NCBI RefSeq assembly: GCF_000422445.1
Contig: NZ_AULU01000017.1
Location: forward strand, 1 to 64,000
Length of the DNA stretch: 64,000 bases
Source of the DNA: Paenibacillus assamensis DSM 18201
Lineage (GTDB): Bacteria > Bacillota > Bacilli > Paenibacillales > Paenibacillaceae
Direction of reading: 5' to 3'
The notes beneath the pieces were generated by a model that was not told where the DNA came from, did no database searches, and was given only the letters and a program-made list of their open reading frames with translations. The translations under genes were made by a program, and so were the position numbers. Of this stretch, positions 1 through 8,493 are shown one piece after another; within the stretch, counting starts at the first letter, position 1, and the number at the start of each line of letters is the position of its first letter.

Positions 1-1880
1 CTTGTCGTACCAGAGGCAAACGCTGGACTCAATGTTCCCGCGCTTAGCATCAAACTGCTCAAGTCCGCATTGCTTGACTTCGCTCGCGTCACCGTTACTG
101 TATACGTCTTCGGCGTTCCATCCTCCGCCGTCACGACTACCGTAATCGGATTCGAACCTACATTCAACGACACTCGCGTTACACTGCCACTTGCCACTGA
201 CGCACCATTTATCGTTACAGTTGCTTTGCTATCCGCTACCGTTGCAGTCGCATCTAGCGATGCTACATTATTTGCCACACTCGCCGTATAGCTCGTGGTT
301 CCTGTTGCAAAAGCTGGGCTCAACGTTCCCTCACTCAGCGTCAAACTGCTCAAGTCTGCATTGCTTGACTGCGCTCGCGTTACCGTTACTGTGTATGTTT
401 TCGTTGTTCCATCTTCCGCAGTAACGACCACCGCAATCGGGTTCGGACCCACATTCAACGACACTCGCGATGCGCTTCCACTTGCCACTGTCGCACCATT
501 TACCGTTACAGTTGCTTTGCTGTCCGCTACCGTTGGCGTTACATTCAGCTCCGTTACTCCACTTGCCACATTTGCCGTGTAGCTCGTTTGTCCAGACGCA
601 AACGTCGGACTCAACGTCCCGACACTCAGCGCCAGACTGTTCAAGTCCGCGTTGCTCGACTTCGGCACTGCTCGTGTCACCGTCACTGTATACGTCTTCG
701 GCGTTCCATCTTCCGCCGTCACGACTACCGTAATCGTGTTCGCTCCTACATTCAATGCTACTCGCGATGCACTTCCGCTTGCTACCGTCGCGCCATTCAC
801 TTTCACGCTCGCCTTGCTATCCGTTACCGTTGGCGTTACATCCAGCTCCGTTACAGCATTTGCCACGTTCGCCGTGTAACTCAATGTGCCAGATGCAAAC
901 ACTGGGCTCAGCGTTCCCGCACTTAGCGTCAAGTTACTCAAGTTCGCATTGCTCGACTTTGGTACTAATTGCGATATTAGCCTTCCGTTTTCCCCTCCCG
1001 CTATAAATCTCCCATCCCCAAATGCAATATGATTAAAATAATGAGGACTTCCCGGGTCTTCTGGAACCCAGTTAACTCCGTCAGAAGAAGAAATAATGGA
1101 GTCTCCAACCGCAATAAATTTATTGCCGCCATATGCTACACCGTAAAAAGAGGTACCCACCGGTGATGCTTGTTGTGTCCATGTAGTGCCATCCATTGAA
1201 GTAAGCAGTGTACCGTTCTCACCAACTACAATATATCTACTATTCGCGTACGTTAAACCGAATAGCTGCGTAGTTACTCCAGATGATACCTTCACCCAGC
1301 TTCCACCATCAAAGGAAGTATAAATAACTCCTCCAGATCCAATCGCTACAAATTTTCCTCCGCCATAAGTAACCGCATTCAAAGAATCTGTACCTTGTTT
1401 TTTGACTGTCCAAGTATCCGCGTCATTCGAAGTTAGAATCGTGCCGTTTGCTCCTACAACAACATAGATACTTCCGTTATAAGCAATTGAACTAAGATCA
1501 GCCGATACATTCGTCGTTTTCTGAATCCACGTGTCTCCATCGACAGAAGTGTACATCTTCCCTGCATAACCCACCATAATCCATCGATTTCCTGCATACA
1601 GTACACCTAACGGTGAAATTGCTATTGCTTTCATACTCCACGAAGCTCCATCTGTAGACGTAATAATTTGCCCCTGATTGGCAACTCCCACCCAACGCCC
1701 GTTACCATATGCAATATTATTAATGTCTTTCGTCGTACCTGAAGTATGAGCATTCCAACTCGAAGCTGCCTGCACATTCCCGAACCAAGGCCCTATACTT
1801 CCCGTCAAAATAATAGCAAAACTAAGCAGGACAATACCTACGCCTCGCCAAAAACGAATCTCATTTCCCCTTCTCCTCAT
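1..1880 (-). CDS. Secreted beta-propeller plus cadherin-like repeat protein, partial (C-terminus missing)
   Basis: The frame is open from ATG at 1880 (SD AGGTGG about 10 nt upstream) to the window edge, so the 3' end is missing. It starts with a basic segment (MRRRGNE) and a hydrophobic core ending near VQAAS, a likely Sec signal. Residues ~40-300 contain six or seven repeats of about 45 residues of the form 'G.G.FVA.G..G.I.TS.DG..W', as in Ycf48/BNR-type beta-propellers. From about residue 305, units of 97-99 residues repeat (DNA period 291, 291 and 297 bp). Each starts near SSNADLSSL and ends in KTYTVTVTRA, the pattern of cadherin-like beta-sandwich domains. It is probably a cell-surface or secreted adhesin-like protein; the ligand is unknown. 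The plus-strand reading frames over the repeats are shadows. Confidence 0.85.
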   Translation of the reverse strand, partial: MRRRGNEIRFWRGVGIVLLSFAIILTGSIGPWFGNVQAASSWNAHTSGTTKDINNIAYGNGRWVGVANQGQIITSTDGASWSMKAIAISPLGVLYAGNRWIMVGYAGKMYTSVDGDTWIQKTTNVSADLSSIAYNGSIYVVVGANGTILTSNDADTWTVKKQGTDSLNAVTYGGGKFVAIGSGGVIYTSFDGGSWVKVSSGVTTQLFGLTYANSRYIVVGENGTLLTSMDGTTWTQQASPVGTSFYGVAYGGNKFIAVGDSIISSSDGVNWVPEDPGSPHYFNHIAFGDGRFIAGGENGRLISQLVPKSSNANLSNLTLSAGTLSPVFASGTLSYTANVANAVTELDVTPTVTDSKASVKVNGATVASGSASRVALNVGANTITVVVTAEDGTPKTYTVTVTRAVPKSSNADLNSLALSVGTLSPTFASGQTSYTANVASGVTELNVTPTVADSKATVTVNGATVASGSASRVSLNVGPNPIAVVVTAEDGTTKTYTVTVTRAQSSNADLSSLTLSEGTLSPAFATGTTSYTASVANNVASLDATATVADSKATVTINGASVASGSVTRVSLNVGSNPITVVVTAEDGTPKTYTVTVTRAKSSNADLSSLMLSAGTLSPAFASGTT

Positions 1881-2029
1881 TGAACCGTTCCACCTCTTTC
1901 CCCTTCTATTAAAATCCGATACAAAATGACAAAAAGTTAATATGTCGGATATGACATATTACATCTTTTTCCAATTTATTCTCTGTCATTATATATGACT
2001 TTTCTACTAAATACACGTTAAAAATGTTG

Positions 2030-2057
2030 TTGATTTGACTTATCATTGTGATATATT
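2030..2057 (+). promoter_or_regulatory. Possible sigma-A promoter of the GNAT/tail-collar operon
   Basis: TTGATT at 2030-2035 and TATATT at 2052-2057 with a 16-nt spacer, about 50 nt before the ATG at 2108. It is a reasonable but not consensus match. Confidence 0.35.
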
Positions 2058-2107
2058 CATAGCAAGCCATCTACAAATTTCACCAATTTTCCACAAGAGG
2101 TGCCCTA

Positions 2108-2572
2108 ATGTACTACACGCAAGCAGACCCAGAAGATGAACCTTTTCTATTTCAGTTGTACAAAGAAAGTCGAATGGATGAAGTGCAATTATGGGGATGG
2201 GAGGAATCAGCACAAGACGCTTTTCTTCACATGCAGTGGATGGCGCAAAAGCATTCCTATGCCGCACAATACCCGCATGCTGAACAACTTATTGTATACG
2301 TAGAGGATGTTCAAGTGGGTCGTATTATCGTCTCGCGTTATGATCACAAGATCGTACTCGTGGACATTACGATTTTAAAGCAGTACCAGAATCAGAAGAT
2401 TGGAACCACCCTACTTACCGAATTGCAGACAGAAGCCGCTTCTACTTCCAAGTCCCTTCACCTTTCCGTCCTGCACAGCAATCCTGCATTTAAACTGTAT
2501 GAACGTCTGGGATTCAAAAGAACCGACAACAACGGACTATACTACTCTATGGAATGGAATTCACACAATTAA
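2108..2572 (+). CDS. GNAT family N-acetyltransferase
   Basis: 154 aa, a single GNAT domain. The acetyl-CoA loop is visible as YQNQKIGTTLL around residue 97-107, and the C-terminal NPAFKLYERLGF motif is typical of the family. The substrate is not predictable. The start is ATG behind AGAGGTG. The stop lies 18 nt before the next gene's ATG, and the following three genes are equally close, so it is probably the first gene of a four-gene operon with the tail-collar paralogues. It could acetylate one of those proteins or a shared small substrate, but this is only inference from position. Confidence 0.85.
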   Translation: MYYTQADPEDEPFLFQLYKESRMDEVQLWGWEESAQDAFLHMQWMAQKHSYAAQYPHAEQLIVYVEDVQVGRIIVSRYDHKIVLVDITILKQYQNQKIGTTLLTELQTEAASTSKSLHLSVLHSNPAFKLYERLGFKRTDNNGLYYSMEWNSHN

Positions 2573-2590
2573 ACATGAGGTGATGTACAA

Positions 2591-3097
2591 ATGAGCGAGC
2601 CTTATTTAGGGGAGATTCGCATGTTTGCCGGCAATTATGCACCAACTGGCTGGGCTTTGTGCAACGGACAACTGCTCAGCATTGCTGAAAATGAAGCGCT
2701 GTTTATGCTAGTAGGAAATACTTACGGCGGGGATGGACAGACTACTTTTGGCCTGCCTAACTTGCAAAGTCGCATTCCGATTCATCGAAGCACTACGTAT
2801 CCACTTGGCAGAATAGGTGGTACGGAAACAGTGACCCTGACAACAGGCCAACTGCCAGCACATACACATCTAGCACTGTCAGTCGAAACGACTGGGAATA
2901 CTGCCTCGCCTGTTAATGCCCTGTGGGCAGGAGCACCAACAACTAACTTTGGACAGGGACAACAAGGTGCCCTTGTTCCTATGAACGCACAATCTATTAC
3001 ACCTACTGGGGGAAGCCAGCCCCATGACAACATGATGCCCTCTATGACGATCACATTTATTATCGCACTCTACGGCGTATTTCCAAGCTCTCAATAA
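2591..3097 (+). CDS. Tail-collar domain protein (MdpB-like), paralogue 1
   Basis: 168 aa. It opens with YLGEIRMFAGNYAPTGWALC and continues with NGQLLSI and YGGDGQTTFGLPNLQSRIPIH, the signature of the phage tail-collar fold found also in non-phage microcystin-dependent (MdpB) proteins. The C-terminus has the usual GGSQPHDNMMPSMTITFIIA ending. There is no signal peptide. SD GAGGTGATG precedes the ATG. No other phage structural genes are nearby, so it is unlikely to be a prophage remnant. The cellular role of this family is not established. Confidence 0.85.
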   Translation: MSEPYLGEIRMFAGNYAPTGWALCNGQLLSIAENEALFMLVGNTYGGDGQTTFGLPNLQSRIPIHRSTTYPLGRIGGTETVTLTTGQLPAHTHLALSVETTGNTASPVNALWAGAPTTNFGQGQQGALVPMNAQSITPTGGSQPHDNMMPSMTITFIIALYGVFPSSQ

Positions 3098-3115
3098 TAG
3101 AAGGAGTGATGTACG

Positions 3116-3616
3116 ATGGCAGAACCATTTTTAGGAGAAATTCGAATGTTCCCGTATAATACGGTACCTCGGGGCTGGGCGTTATGTGATGGCCAAATAC
3201 TAAATATCCAAACGAATCAGGCCCTATATTCTTTACTTGGCACTTATTATGGCGGAGATGGAAGAACTACTTTCTCTCTGCCTGACTTGCGCGGTAAAGT
3301 CTCCATTCATACTTCAGCACAACTCCCATTTGCTAGAACGGGTGGCGAAGACACACATACATTAACCATGAACGAGATGCCGATGCATAACCATCAAGTA
3401 CAAGCATCATCCAGTCCTGCTTCGATCGTCTCCCCGCAAAATAATGTGTGGGCAGAAGCAGCTCATCTTTACGAAACATCCTTAGATCATCCGAAACCGA
3501 TGAATCCGCAAGCTATTGGCATTACCGGACAATCACAGCCACATAACAATATGCAGCCTTATATGGCTTTCCATTACTGTATTGCTATAAATGGCATCTA
3601 TCCACCTAGAAGTTAA
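3116..3616 (+). CDS. Tail-collar domain protein (MdpB-like), paralogue 2
   Basis: 166 aa, colinear with the genes on either side: FLGEIRMFPYNTVPRGWALC at the N-terminus, YYGGDGRTTFSLPDLRGKVS in the middle, GQSQPHNNMQPYMAFHYCIA at the end. SD AGAAGGAGTGATG lies just before the ATG. The gap to paralogue 1 is 18 nt. The middle segment between the collar core and the C-terminal motif (residues ~95-140) is where the three paralogues differ most, suggesting different partners or ligands (inference). Confidence 0.85.
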   Translation: MAEPFLGEIRMFPYNTVPRGWALCDGQILNIQTNQALYSLLGTYYGGDGRTTFSLPDLRGKVSIHTSAQLPFARTGGEDTHTLTMNEMPMHNHQVQASSSPASIVSPQNNVWAEAAHLYETSLDHPKPMNPQAIGITGQSQPHNNMQPYMAFHYCIAINGIYPPRS

Positions 3617-3634
3617 AGGAGAGGAGATCGAATT

Positions 3635-4174
3635 ATGGACCCGTATACTGGAGAAATTCGTATATTTGCAGGTAACTATGCCCCAAATGGTTGGGCATTA
3701 TGCAATGGACAACTGTTGCAGATTCGACAATATACTGTACTGTTTTCTATCATTGGCAATCAATACGGCGGAGATGGAAAAAACACCTTTGCCCTGCCTA
3801 ACTTAACGGGGAAAGCCCCCATGCACCAAGGTCAAGGTCATGGGCTGTCACCTCGCACTATCGGGGAGGAGGCAGGGACTTCTGTGGTGACTTTGCTGCA
3901 TACTGAAATGCCAGCTCACACCCATAATCCTCAAGCTGCTAATCAAGTCGGTGATACGGAGAAGCCAAGTAATCACGTATGGGCACAAGCTCCTAAAGAA
4001 GGCAGACCTGGTCGCGAAAAACAAGAACCGTTGTATAATGCAACCGCGAATGCAGCGATGTCGATATATGCTCTGCAAACATCAGGTGGTTCTCAACCGC
4101 ATAACAATATGCAGCCATACCTTGTACAAAACTATATCATTTGTCTCAATGGAATATTTCCATCGCGCGGCTAA
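3635..4174 (+). CDS. Tail-collar domain protein (MdpB-like), paralogue 3
   Basis: 179 aa, the longest of the three, with an extra loop around residues 70-85 and 115-135. It shows YTGEIRIFAGNYAPNGWALC, QYGGDGKNTFALPNLTGKAP and a C-terminal PHNNMQPYLVQNYIICLNGI. SD AAAGGAGAGGAG is 8-9 nt before the ATG. It is the last gene before a strong terminator, which closes the GNAT/tail-collar operon. Confidence 0.85.
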   Translation: MDPYTGEIRIFAGNYAPNGWALCNGQLLQIRQYTVLFSIIGNQYGGDGKNTFALPNLTGKAPMHQGQGHGLSPRTIGEEAGTSVVTLLHTEMPAHTHNPQAANQVGDTEKPSNHVWAQAPKEGRPGREKQEPLYNATANAAMSIYALQTSGGSQPHNNMQPYLVQNYIICLNGIFPSRG

Positions 4175-4191
4175 TTTTTAATTCCCCTTTG

Positions 4192-4255
4192 TAAAAGAAC
4201 AAGGCAGAGCTCCTTCTAACCACTAGATGGTTACTCTGCCTTACTTTTATTTTAC
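4192..4255 (+). terminator. Rho-independent terminator of the tail-collar operon
   Basis: AAGGCAGAG (4201-4209) pairs with CTCTGCCTT (4234-4242), with an inner hairpin TAACCA (4217-4222)/TGGTTA (4228-4233), followed by an ACTTTTATTTT tract. Confidence 0.85.
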
Positions 4256-4379
4256 AAGATGACATGTCGATCAGATTATCTCTTAGTCCAGAATAACCTT
4301 TGCCCTCGGATGCAACACGCCCAATATTTTAATGGTAATGGTAATCAACTAACTATCTTTCCGTTTACCCGCTTCGCAC

Positions 4380-5639
4380 TTATTCCCCAATTCTATTACT
4401 ATAAAAATGTTGGGTAACTTGTTCAAGACGTATAATCGCCTCATATACCGACTCCGCTGTTATTCCCTCAGCCATTAAATGAATAGATTCCTGCGGATTC
4501 GTTGTACCAGAAGCCACCAGCTTCAATAAAGCTTCATCTTGAACAGACAACCCTAGATCCGACAACCGATAAGGCAGTTCCATCTCCTGATAGAAGCTTA
4601 GCAGCTTTTCTACTTCTGCTAGGTTACCCTCCAACACCAATTGCACAAGAATGCCATAGGCAACTTTATCACCATGCAGTAAATGATGAGTAGAAGGGGC
4701 AACGGTCAATCCATTATGAACGGAATGCGCACCTGCAATACGACCTAAATGATCGCCAAAGCCACCGACCATACCACCCGTCATCATAATCGTCTCCAGC
4801 ACTTTCACAAATGCAGGCGAAAGTTCCCCGCGCTTCGCATCTTGAATGCTTTGTAGACCATCTTCTAATAGTACACGTTGACACAAACGAGCTGTTAGAT
4901 GAGCAATTTGCACCGCGGCAACAGGCTGCTCCAACTTGCGTATAAGCACATCCGCCTCATACCATTTCGCTATCGTATCCGCAATGCCTGCACGCAAGTA
5001 ATCGACAGGTGCTTCTAGGGAAATACGCGGTTCCACGATTACCATTAACGAGCTTTTCGGAAATATCGTATAATGCGTGAATTGCCCCTGTTCATTATAA
5101 AATACGGTCAGCGGTGTCCATGCTGCACAATTAGATGCCAGTGTCGGCACCATAATGACTTCCAACTCCGCTTCATGAGCTGCCGCCTTTGCTACATCAA
5201 GCACTTTGCCGCCGCCAATGGCCACAATCACATCTGCCCGCTCATTTCGAGCAGCTTGTGCAAGCCGCGCAGCTTCGACTAACGTACACTCGCCTTGATA
5301 ACGAACATAGATGAGGGAAAGGTACGAATCCTCCCTCTCCTTTGCAAGCTCGTCTATCAATTCTTCGGTCAATCCATGCTCAAAAGCATGTTGCAGCTCC
5401 TGATCCTGATCTTGCTCCTGCGTTTGCTTCAATTGAGGCAAATAAGGCTGCGCAGCCTCTAGAGAACGCTCGCCATGAATGACGAGCACCCTTTGAAAGC
5501 CATAAGGCTGAAGCAATGACTCCAACTTGCCTAATATCCCATCTTCACAATAGTAAAGAGCAGGCGCACCTCTGACGACAATTCGTTGTTCCAACGCTGA
5601 CGCTGTCACGATGTCACTCACTTCCTTTTCAACATCCAC
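4380..5639 (-). CDS. Iron-containing alcohol dehydrogenase, glycerol-dehydrogenase-like, in the met operon
   Basis: 419 aa from the first ATG, which lies inside the end of metQ. A GTG at 5609, behind AAGGAAGTGAG and just past the metQ stop, is a better-placed start. The protein has the GldA/iron-ADH fold: VIVAIGGGKVLDVAKAAA for NAD binding, AGIADTIAKWYEAD supplying the metal-ligand Asp, and HSVHNGL and HLLHGDKVA supplying the two ligand His. It is longer than canonical GldA (about 370 aa), with an insertion rich in Gln/Glu around residues 70-110. It is the last gene of a SAM-riboswitch-controlled metNIQ transcript, so its substrate may belong to sulfur or methionine salvage rather than glycerol (inference). 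A second, more typical GldA lies at 29.8-31 kb. Confidence 0.85.
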   Translation of the reverse strand: MDVEKEVSDIVTASALEQRIVVRGAPALYYCEDGILGKLESLLQPYGFQRVLVIHGERSLEAAQPYLPQLKQTQEQDQDQELQHAFEHGLTEELIDELAKEREDSYLSLIYVRYQGECTLVEAARLAQAARNERADVIVAIGGGKVLDVAKAAAHEAELEVIMVPTLASNCAAWTPLTVFYNEQGQFTHYTIFPKSSLMVIVEPRISLEAPVDYLRAGIADTIAKWYEADVLIRKLEQPVAAVQIAHLTARLCQRVLLEDGLQSIQDAKRGELSPAFVKVLETIMMTGGMVGGFGDHLGRIAGAHSVHNGLTVAPSTHHLLHGDKVAYGILVQLVLEGNLAEVEKLLSFYQEMELPYRLSDLGLSVQDEALLKLVASGTTNPQESIHLMAEGITAESVYEAIIRLEQVTQHFYSNRIGE

Positions 5640-6454
5640 TCAGGTTTGCCAAAGCCTTTGAACTGCTCGTCGATCGCTTTCTCGAATTCTGGTGATTCTA
5701 CGGCCGCCTTCAATGCTTTTGCATATGGCTTCTCTAAGTCAGCTGTGTTCACAACGACACGGTTACGGTAGTCATCCGGCATATTTTCCAGCTGCAAAGC
5801 CTTTAACAAATCCATCTTCGCTGCAAGTGCGAAGTTACCTGGAACTAGCGATAGGTCAACACTATCAACTGCACGCGGCAATTGTCCCGCTTCGATTGGT
5901 TGGAAAACAAGCTGCTTCGGATTATCTTTCACATCTTTTTCAGATACACGCAGCGGGTCAACGTTGCTGTCTACTGTAATTAAGCCTGCATCTTGCAGCA
6001 AGCCGAGCGTACGAGCCAAGTTCGTTGGATCATTTGCAACCGCAACAGTGCTTCCCTCTGCAATTTCCTCTAAAGACTTATATTTGTTCGAATAGATGCC
6101 CATTGGCGCTGTCGGTACGATAACAAGTTCAGACAACTGGAGCCCATTTTCTTTCGCGAAATTGTCCATGTAAATTTTGTGTTGGAACAAGTTCGCATGC
6201 AATTCTCCATTCCCTAGCGCACGGTTCGGCTGTATATAGTCGCCAAACTCGATCACTTCGATTGTATATCCTTGTTTCTCCATAATCGGCTTAATAACCT
6301 TCGTAACCATATCACTGTACGGTCCAGCTGTCGCACCAACCTTCAACGCTTTCGTATCTTCATTTGCAGAACCAGCCTTGTCCGATGAAGAACCGCAGCC
6401 TGCCAGCAAGCCAATCGTTAAAATAACAGATAAAATAAGTGCAAATTTTTTCAT
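5618..6454 (-). CDS. metQ: Methionine ABC transporter substrate-binding lipoprotein MetQ
   Basis: 278 aa. The signal peptide ends in lipobox LAGC (Cys at about residue 20), so the protein is anchored outside the membrane. The body matches the NlpA/MetQ family: LKVGATAGPYSDM at the N-terminus, IEFGDYIQPNRAL and the NLARTLGLLQDAGLI segment. It binds methionine and delivers it to MetNI. It follows metI and ends with TGA overlapping the reading frame of the dehydrogenase gene. Confidence 0.95.
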   Translation of the reverse strand: MKKFALILSVILTIGLLAGCGSSSDKAGSANEDTKALKVGATAGPYSDMVTKVIKPIMEKQGYTIEVIEFGDYIQPNRALGNGELHANLFQHKIYMDNFAKENGLQLSELVIVPTAPMGIYSNKYKSLEEIAEGSTVAVANDPTNLARTLGLLQDAGLITVDSNVDPLRVSEKDVKDNPKQLVFQPIEAGQLPRAVDSVDLSLVPGNFALAAKMDLLKALQLENMPDDYRNRVVVNTADLEKPYAKALKAAVESPEFEKAIDEQFKGFGKPEWMLKRK

Positions 6455-6492
6455 GATGATACCCCTCCACTTAATATAAATATGTATGCATC

Positions 6493-7161
6493 TTAGCGCT
6501 TGTCTACTTTTTTCGCGATGAAGTCACCGCCGTATTGAATGAGCTGTACTAAGCAAATAAGAATGACAACCGTTGTAAACATAATCGTATCGTCATAGCG
6601 ATTGTAGCCAAAGCGAATGGCCAAGTCCCCGATACCGCCACCGCCGATAATCCCAGCCATAGCTGAGTAGGCAACCAAGCTAATCGCTGTAATATTAATG
6701 CCTTGGATAATGCCTGGCTTTGCTTCAGGAAGCAGCACATCTTTAATGATCATCCATGGTGTTGCGCCAATTGACACCGCAGCTTCAATGACTCCCTTAT
6801 CAATTTCACGCAAAGCTTGCTCTACTAATCTTGCAAAGAACGGAATGGCAGCGACCGACAACGATACCGATGCAGCTGTAGGGCCAATGGTTGTTCCTGT
6901 AATCATCTTCGTAAATGGGAACAACAACACCATCAAAATGATAAATGGAATCGATCGGATCATATTTACGATGAAGCCTAACATGTTCTTTACCGCCACA
7001 TTTTCAAGAAATAAACCGCGATCCGTCACGAACAGTACAATTCCTATCGGCAATCCGACTACAATGGCTGCTGCAAGCGAAATTCCTACCATGTAAAGCG
7101 TCTGGAAAAATGATTTATTTAAATCAGGCAGTATTTCAATCACGGATGAAAAATCAAACAT
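6493..7161 (-). CDS. metI: Methionine ABC transporter permease MetI
   Basis: 222 aa from ATG at 7161, which overlaps the metN stop by 8 bp (ATGTTTGA) and has GGAGGTGCTG upstream. The frame stays open to 7227, but the upstream codons have no SD and overlap metN. Several hydrophobic segments and the EAA-like loop around RLVEQALREIDKGVIEAAVS and IGATPWMIIKDVLLPEA identify a D-methionine/methionine permease. It acts as the membrane channel with MetN and MetQ. Confidence 0.95.
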   Translation of the reverse strand: MFDFSSVIEILPDLNKSFFQTLYMVGISLAAAIVVGLPIGIVLFVTDRGLFLENVAVKNMLGFIVNMIRSIPFIILMVLLFPFTKMITGTTIGPTAASVSLSVAAIPFFARLVEQALREIDKGVIEAAVSIGATPWMIIKDVLLPEAKPGIIQGINITAISLVAYSAMAGIIGGGGIGDLAIRFGYNRYDDTIMFTTVVILICLVQLIQYGGDFIAKKVDKR

Positions 7162-8164
7162 GATGCAGCACCTCCACTCGATGCGTTCGCTTCGCAATAT
7201 AATCAATTGCCCGCTGTACTTCAGCACCGTCTCCGATTAACTCTAAAATTAGAATGCCGAGCGGGTTGTCATGGATGTACTCGATTTTGCCGTGTAAAAT
7301 GTTACCCTTAACATCGAACGTCCGCAGTACCTCTGTTATGACAGCTTCCTCTGCTTGCGGAGCAACGAAGTGAATTTTGACAATCGTTCCTTGGCATTGC
7401 TTCAACATGCGTTCTGGCAGCTCGAATTGGAACAAACTCTTCATAAATGACTGCGTCGTCGGGTGCTTCGGATCAGAGAACGTATCATATACTTTGCCTT
7501 CCTCGACAATTATGCCGTTTTGCATAACTGCCATCCGATCACAAATGTCTTTCACAACTTCCATCTCATGTGTAATGAGCACAATTGTCAGCTGCAGCTC
7601 ACGGTTAATCTTCTTCAGCAGTTCTAGAATCGACTGCGTCGTCTCTGGATCTAAGGCAGAAGTCGCTTCATCACACAGCAGAACATGCGGATCATTGGCC
7701 AAAGCCCTTGCAATACCAACGCGCTGCTTTTGCCCACCGCTCAATTGCGCAGGATACGCATCCCGCTTATCCGCTAGTCCAACCATATCGAGCAGTTCCG
7801 TAACACGTACCTCTATTTCTTGGGGGGACTTGTGATTCGCTTTGAGTGCGAATGCAATATTTTCATAAACGGTCTTCGCACGAATGAGATGAAAATGCTG
7901 AAAAATCATCCCGATTTTTAGGCGCGCTTGCCGCAGCTGCTCTCCCTTGAGCGTTGTCAGATCGACACCGTCTACGAACACATGCCCTGAAGTCGGCTCC
8001 TCCAGTAAATTGATGCAGCGCAGCAAGGAACTTTTGCCTGCTCCACTACGACCGATGATCCCGAAAATTTCTCCTTTGTTAATCGTTAAGGAAACATTGT
8101 TTACCCCGAGCACGGTTGCTTTCTTGCTCTTGTACTCTTTTACGAGATTCTGTATCTCGATCAT
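7154..8164 (-). CDS. metN: Methionine ABC transporter ATP-binding protein MetN
   Basis: 336 aa from ATG at 8164 (GGGGTGAG just upstream; a GTG at 8173 is possible but has no SD). Walker A GRSGAGKSS, signature LSGGQKQR and Walker B VLLCDEAT are intact. The last ~75 residues form the NIL/ACT-type regulatory domain that senses methionine in MetN proteins. It is the first gene after the SAM-I riboswitch terminator, so transcription should occur only when SAM is low. Confidence 0.95.
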   Translation of the reverse strand: MIEIQNLVKEYKSKKATVLGVNNVSLTINKGEIFGIIGRSGAGKSSLLRCINLLEEPTSGHVFVDGVDLTTLKGEQLRQARLKIGMIFQHFHLIRAKTVYENIAFALKANHKSPQEIEVRVTELLDMVGLADKRDAYPAQLSGGQKQRVGIARALANDPHVLLCDEATSALDPETTQSILELLKKINRELQLTIVLITHEMEVVKDICDRMAVMQNGIIVEEGKVYDTFSDPKHPTTQSFMKSLFQFELPERMLKQCQGTIVKIHFVAPQAEEAVITEVLRTFDVKGNILHGKIEYIHDNPLGILILELIGDGAEVQRAIDYIAKRTHRVEVLHHV

Positions 8165-8227
8165 CTCTCTCACCCCATTGCTTCATTCTCGCTGCTTAGC
8201 CAATACCGCCGTATAGTCTCTTTATAT

Positions 8228-8260
8228 AAAAAAAAACCTCTTTCGCTAGAGAAAGAGGTT
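8228..8260 (-). terminator. Riboswitch-controlled terminator before metN
   Basis: On the minus strand, AACCTCTTTC and GAAAGAGGTT pair across a 5-nt loop and are followed by nine T residues. It is the expression platform of the SAM-I riboswitch. Confidence 0.9.
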
Positions 8261-8261
8261 A

Positions 8262-8390
8262 GACTTGTGTCATTGGCTAACTTATCTCTCAGAATGGTTC
8301 TCATTCCGTAGGATTTAGCACCGTTTACTCGATGGTAAGGTTGCCGGACGTCGTAGGGCCTATTCCCTCAGTCGCTCTTGATAAGGTAAA
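8262..8390 (-). ncRNA. SAM-I (S-box) riboswitch aptamer
   Basis: Read on the minus strand the element opens with CTTATCAAGAG, followed by GAGGGAATAGGCCC, the conserved CGGCAACC, GGTGCTAAATCC, and closes with GAGATAAG. These are the P1, K-turn, J3/4 and closing-stem signatures of S-box aptamers. It lies directly upstream of its terminator and of metN. High SAM should favour termination and shut off metNIQ and the dehydrogenase. Confidence 0.95.
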
Positions 8391-8493
8391 AATATGAAGT
8401 TGCATTGAAAGAAATATTACACACATATGAAAAAGTTGTCAATCAAAATTTTTAAATAAAATCTTGCGGGTTTCGATCACTCACATTTATCGA

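Noticed and set aside
70-1006. Several plus-strand frames over the first kilobase
   Set aside because: They repeat with the 291-bp period of the minus-strand cadherin-like gene, have no SD and are Ser/Thr/Arg artefacts of its codons.
2591-4174. Prophage remnant
   Set aside because: Three tail-collar genes occur without capsid, terminase, lysis or integrase genes, and with an ordinary chromosomal gene neighbourhood.
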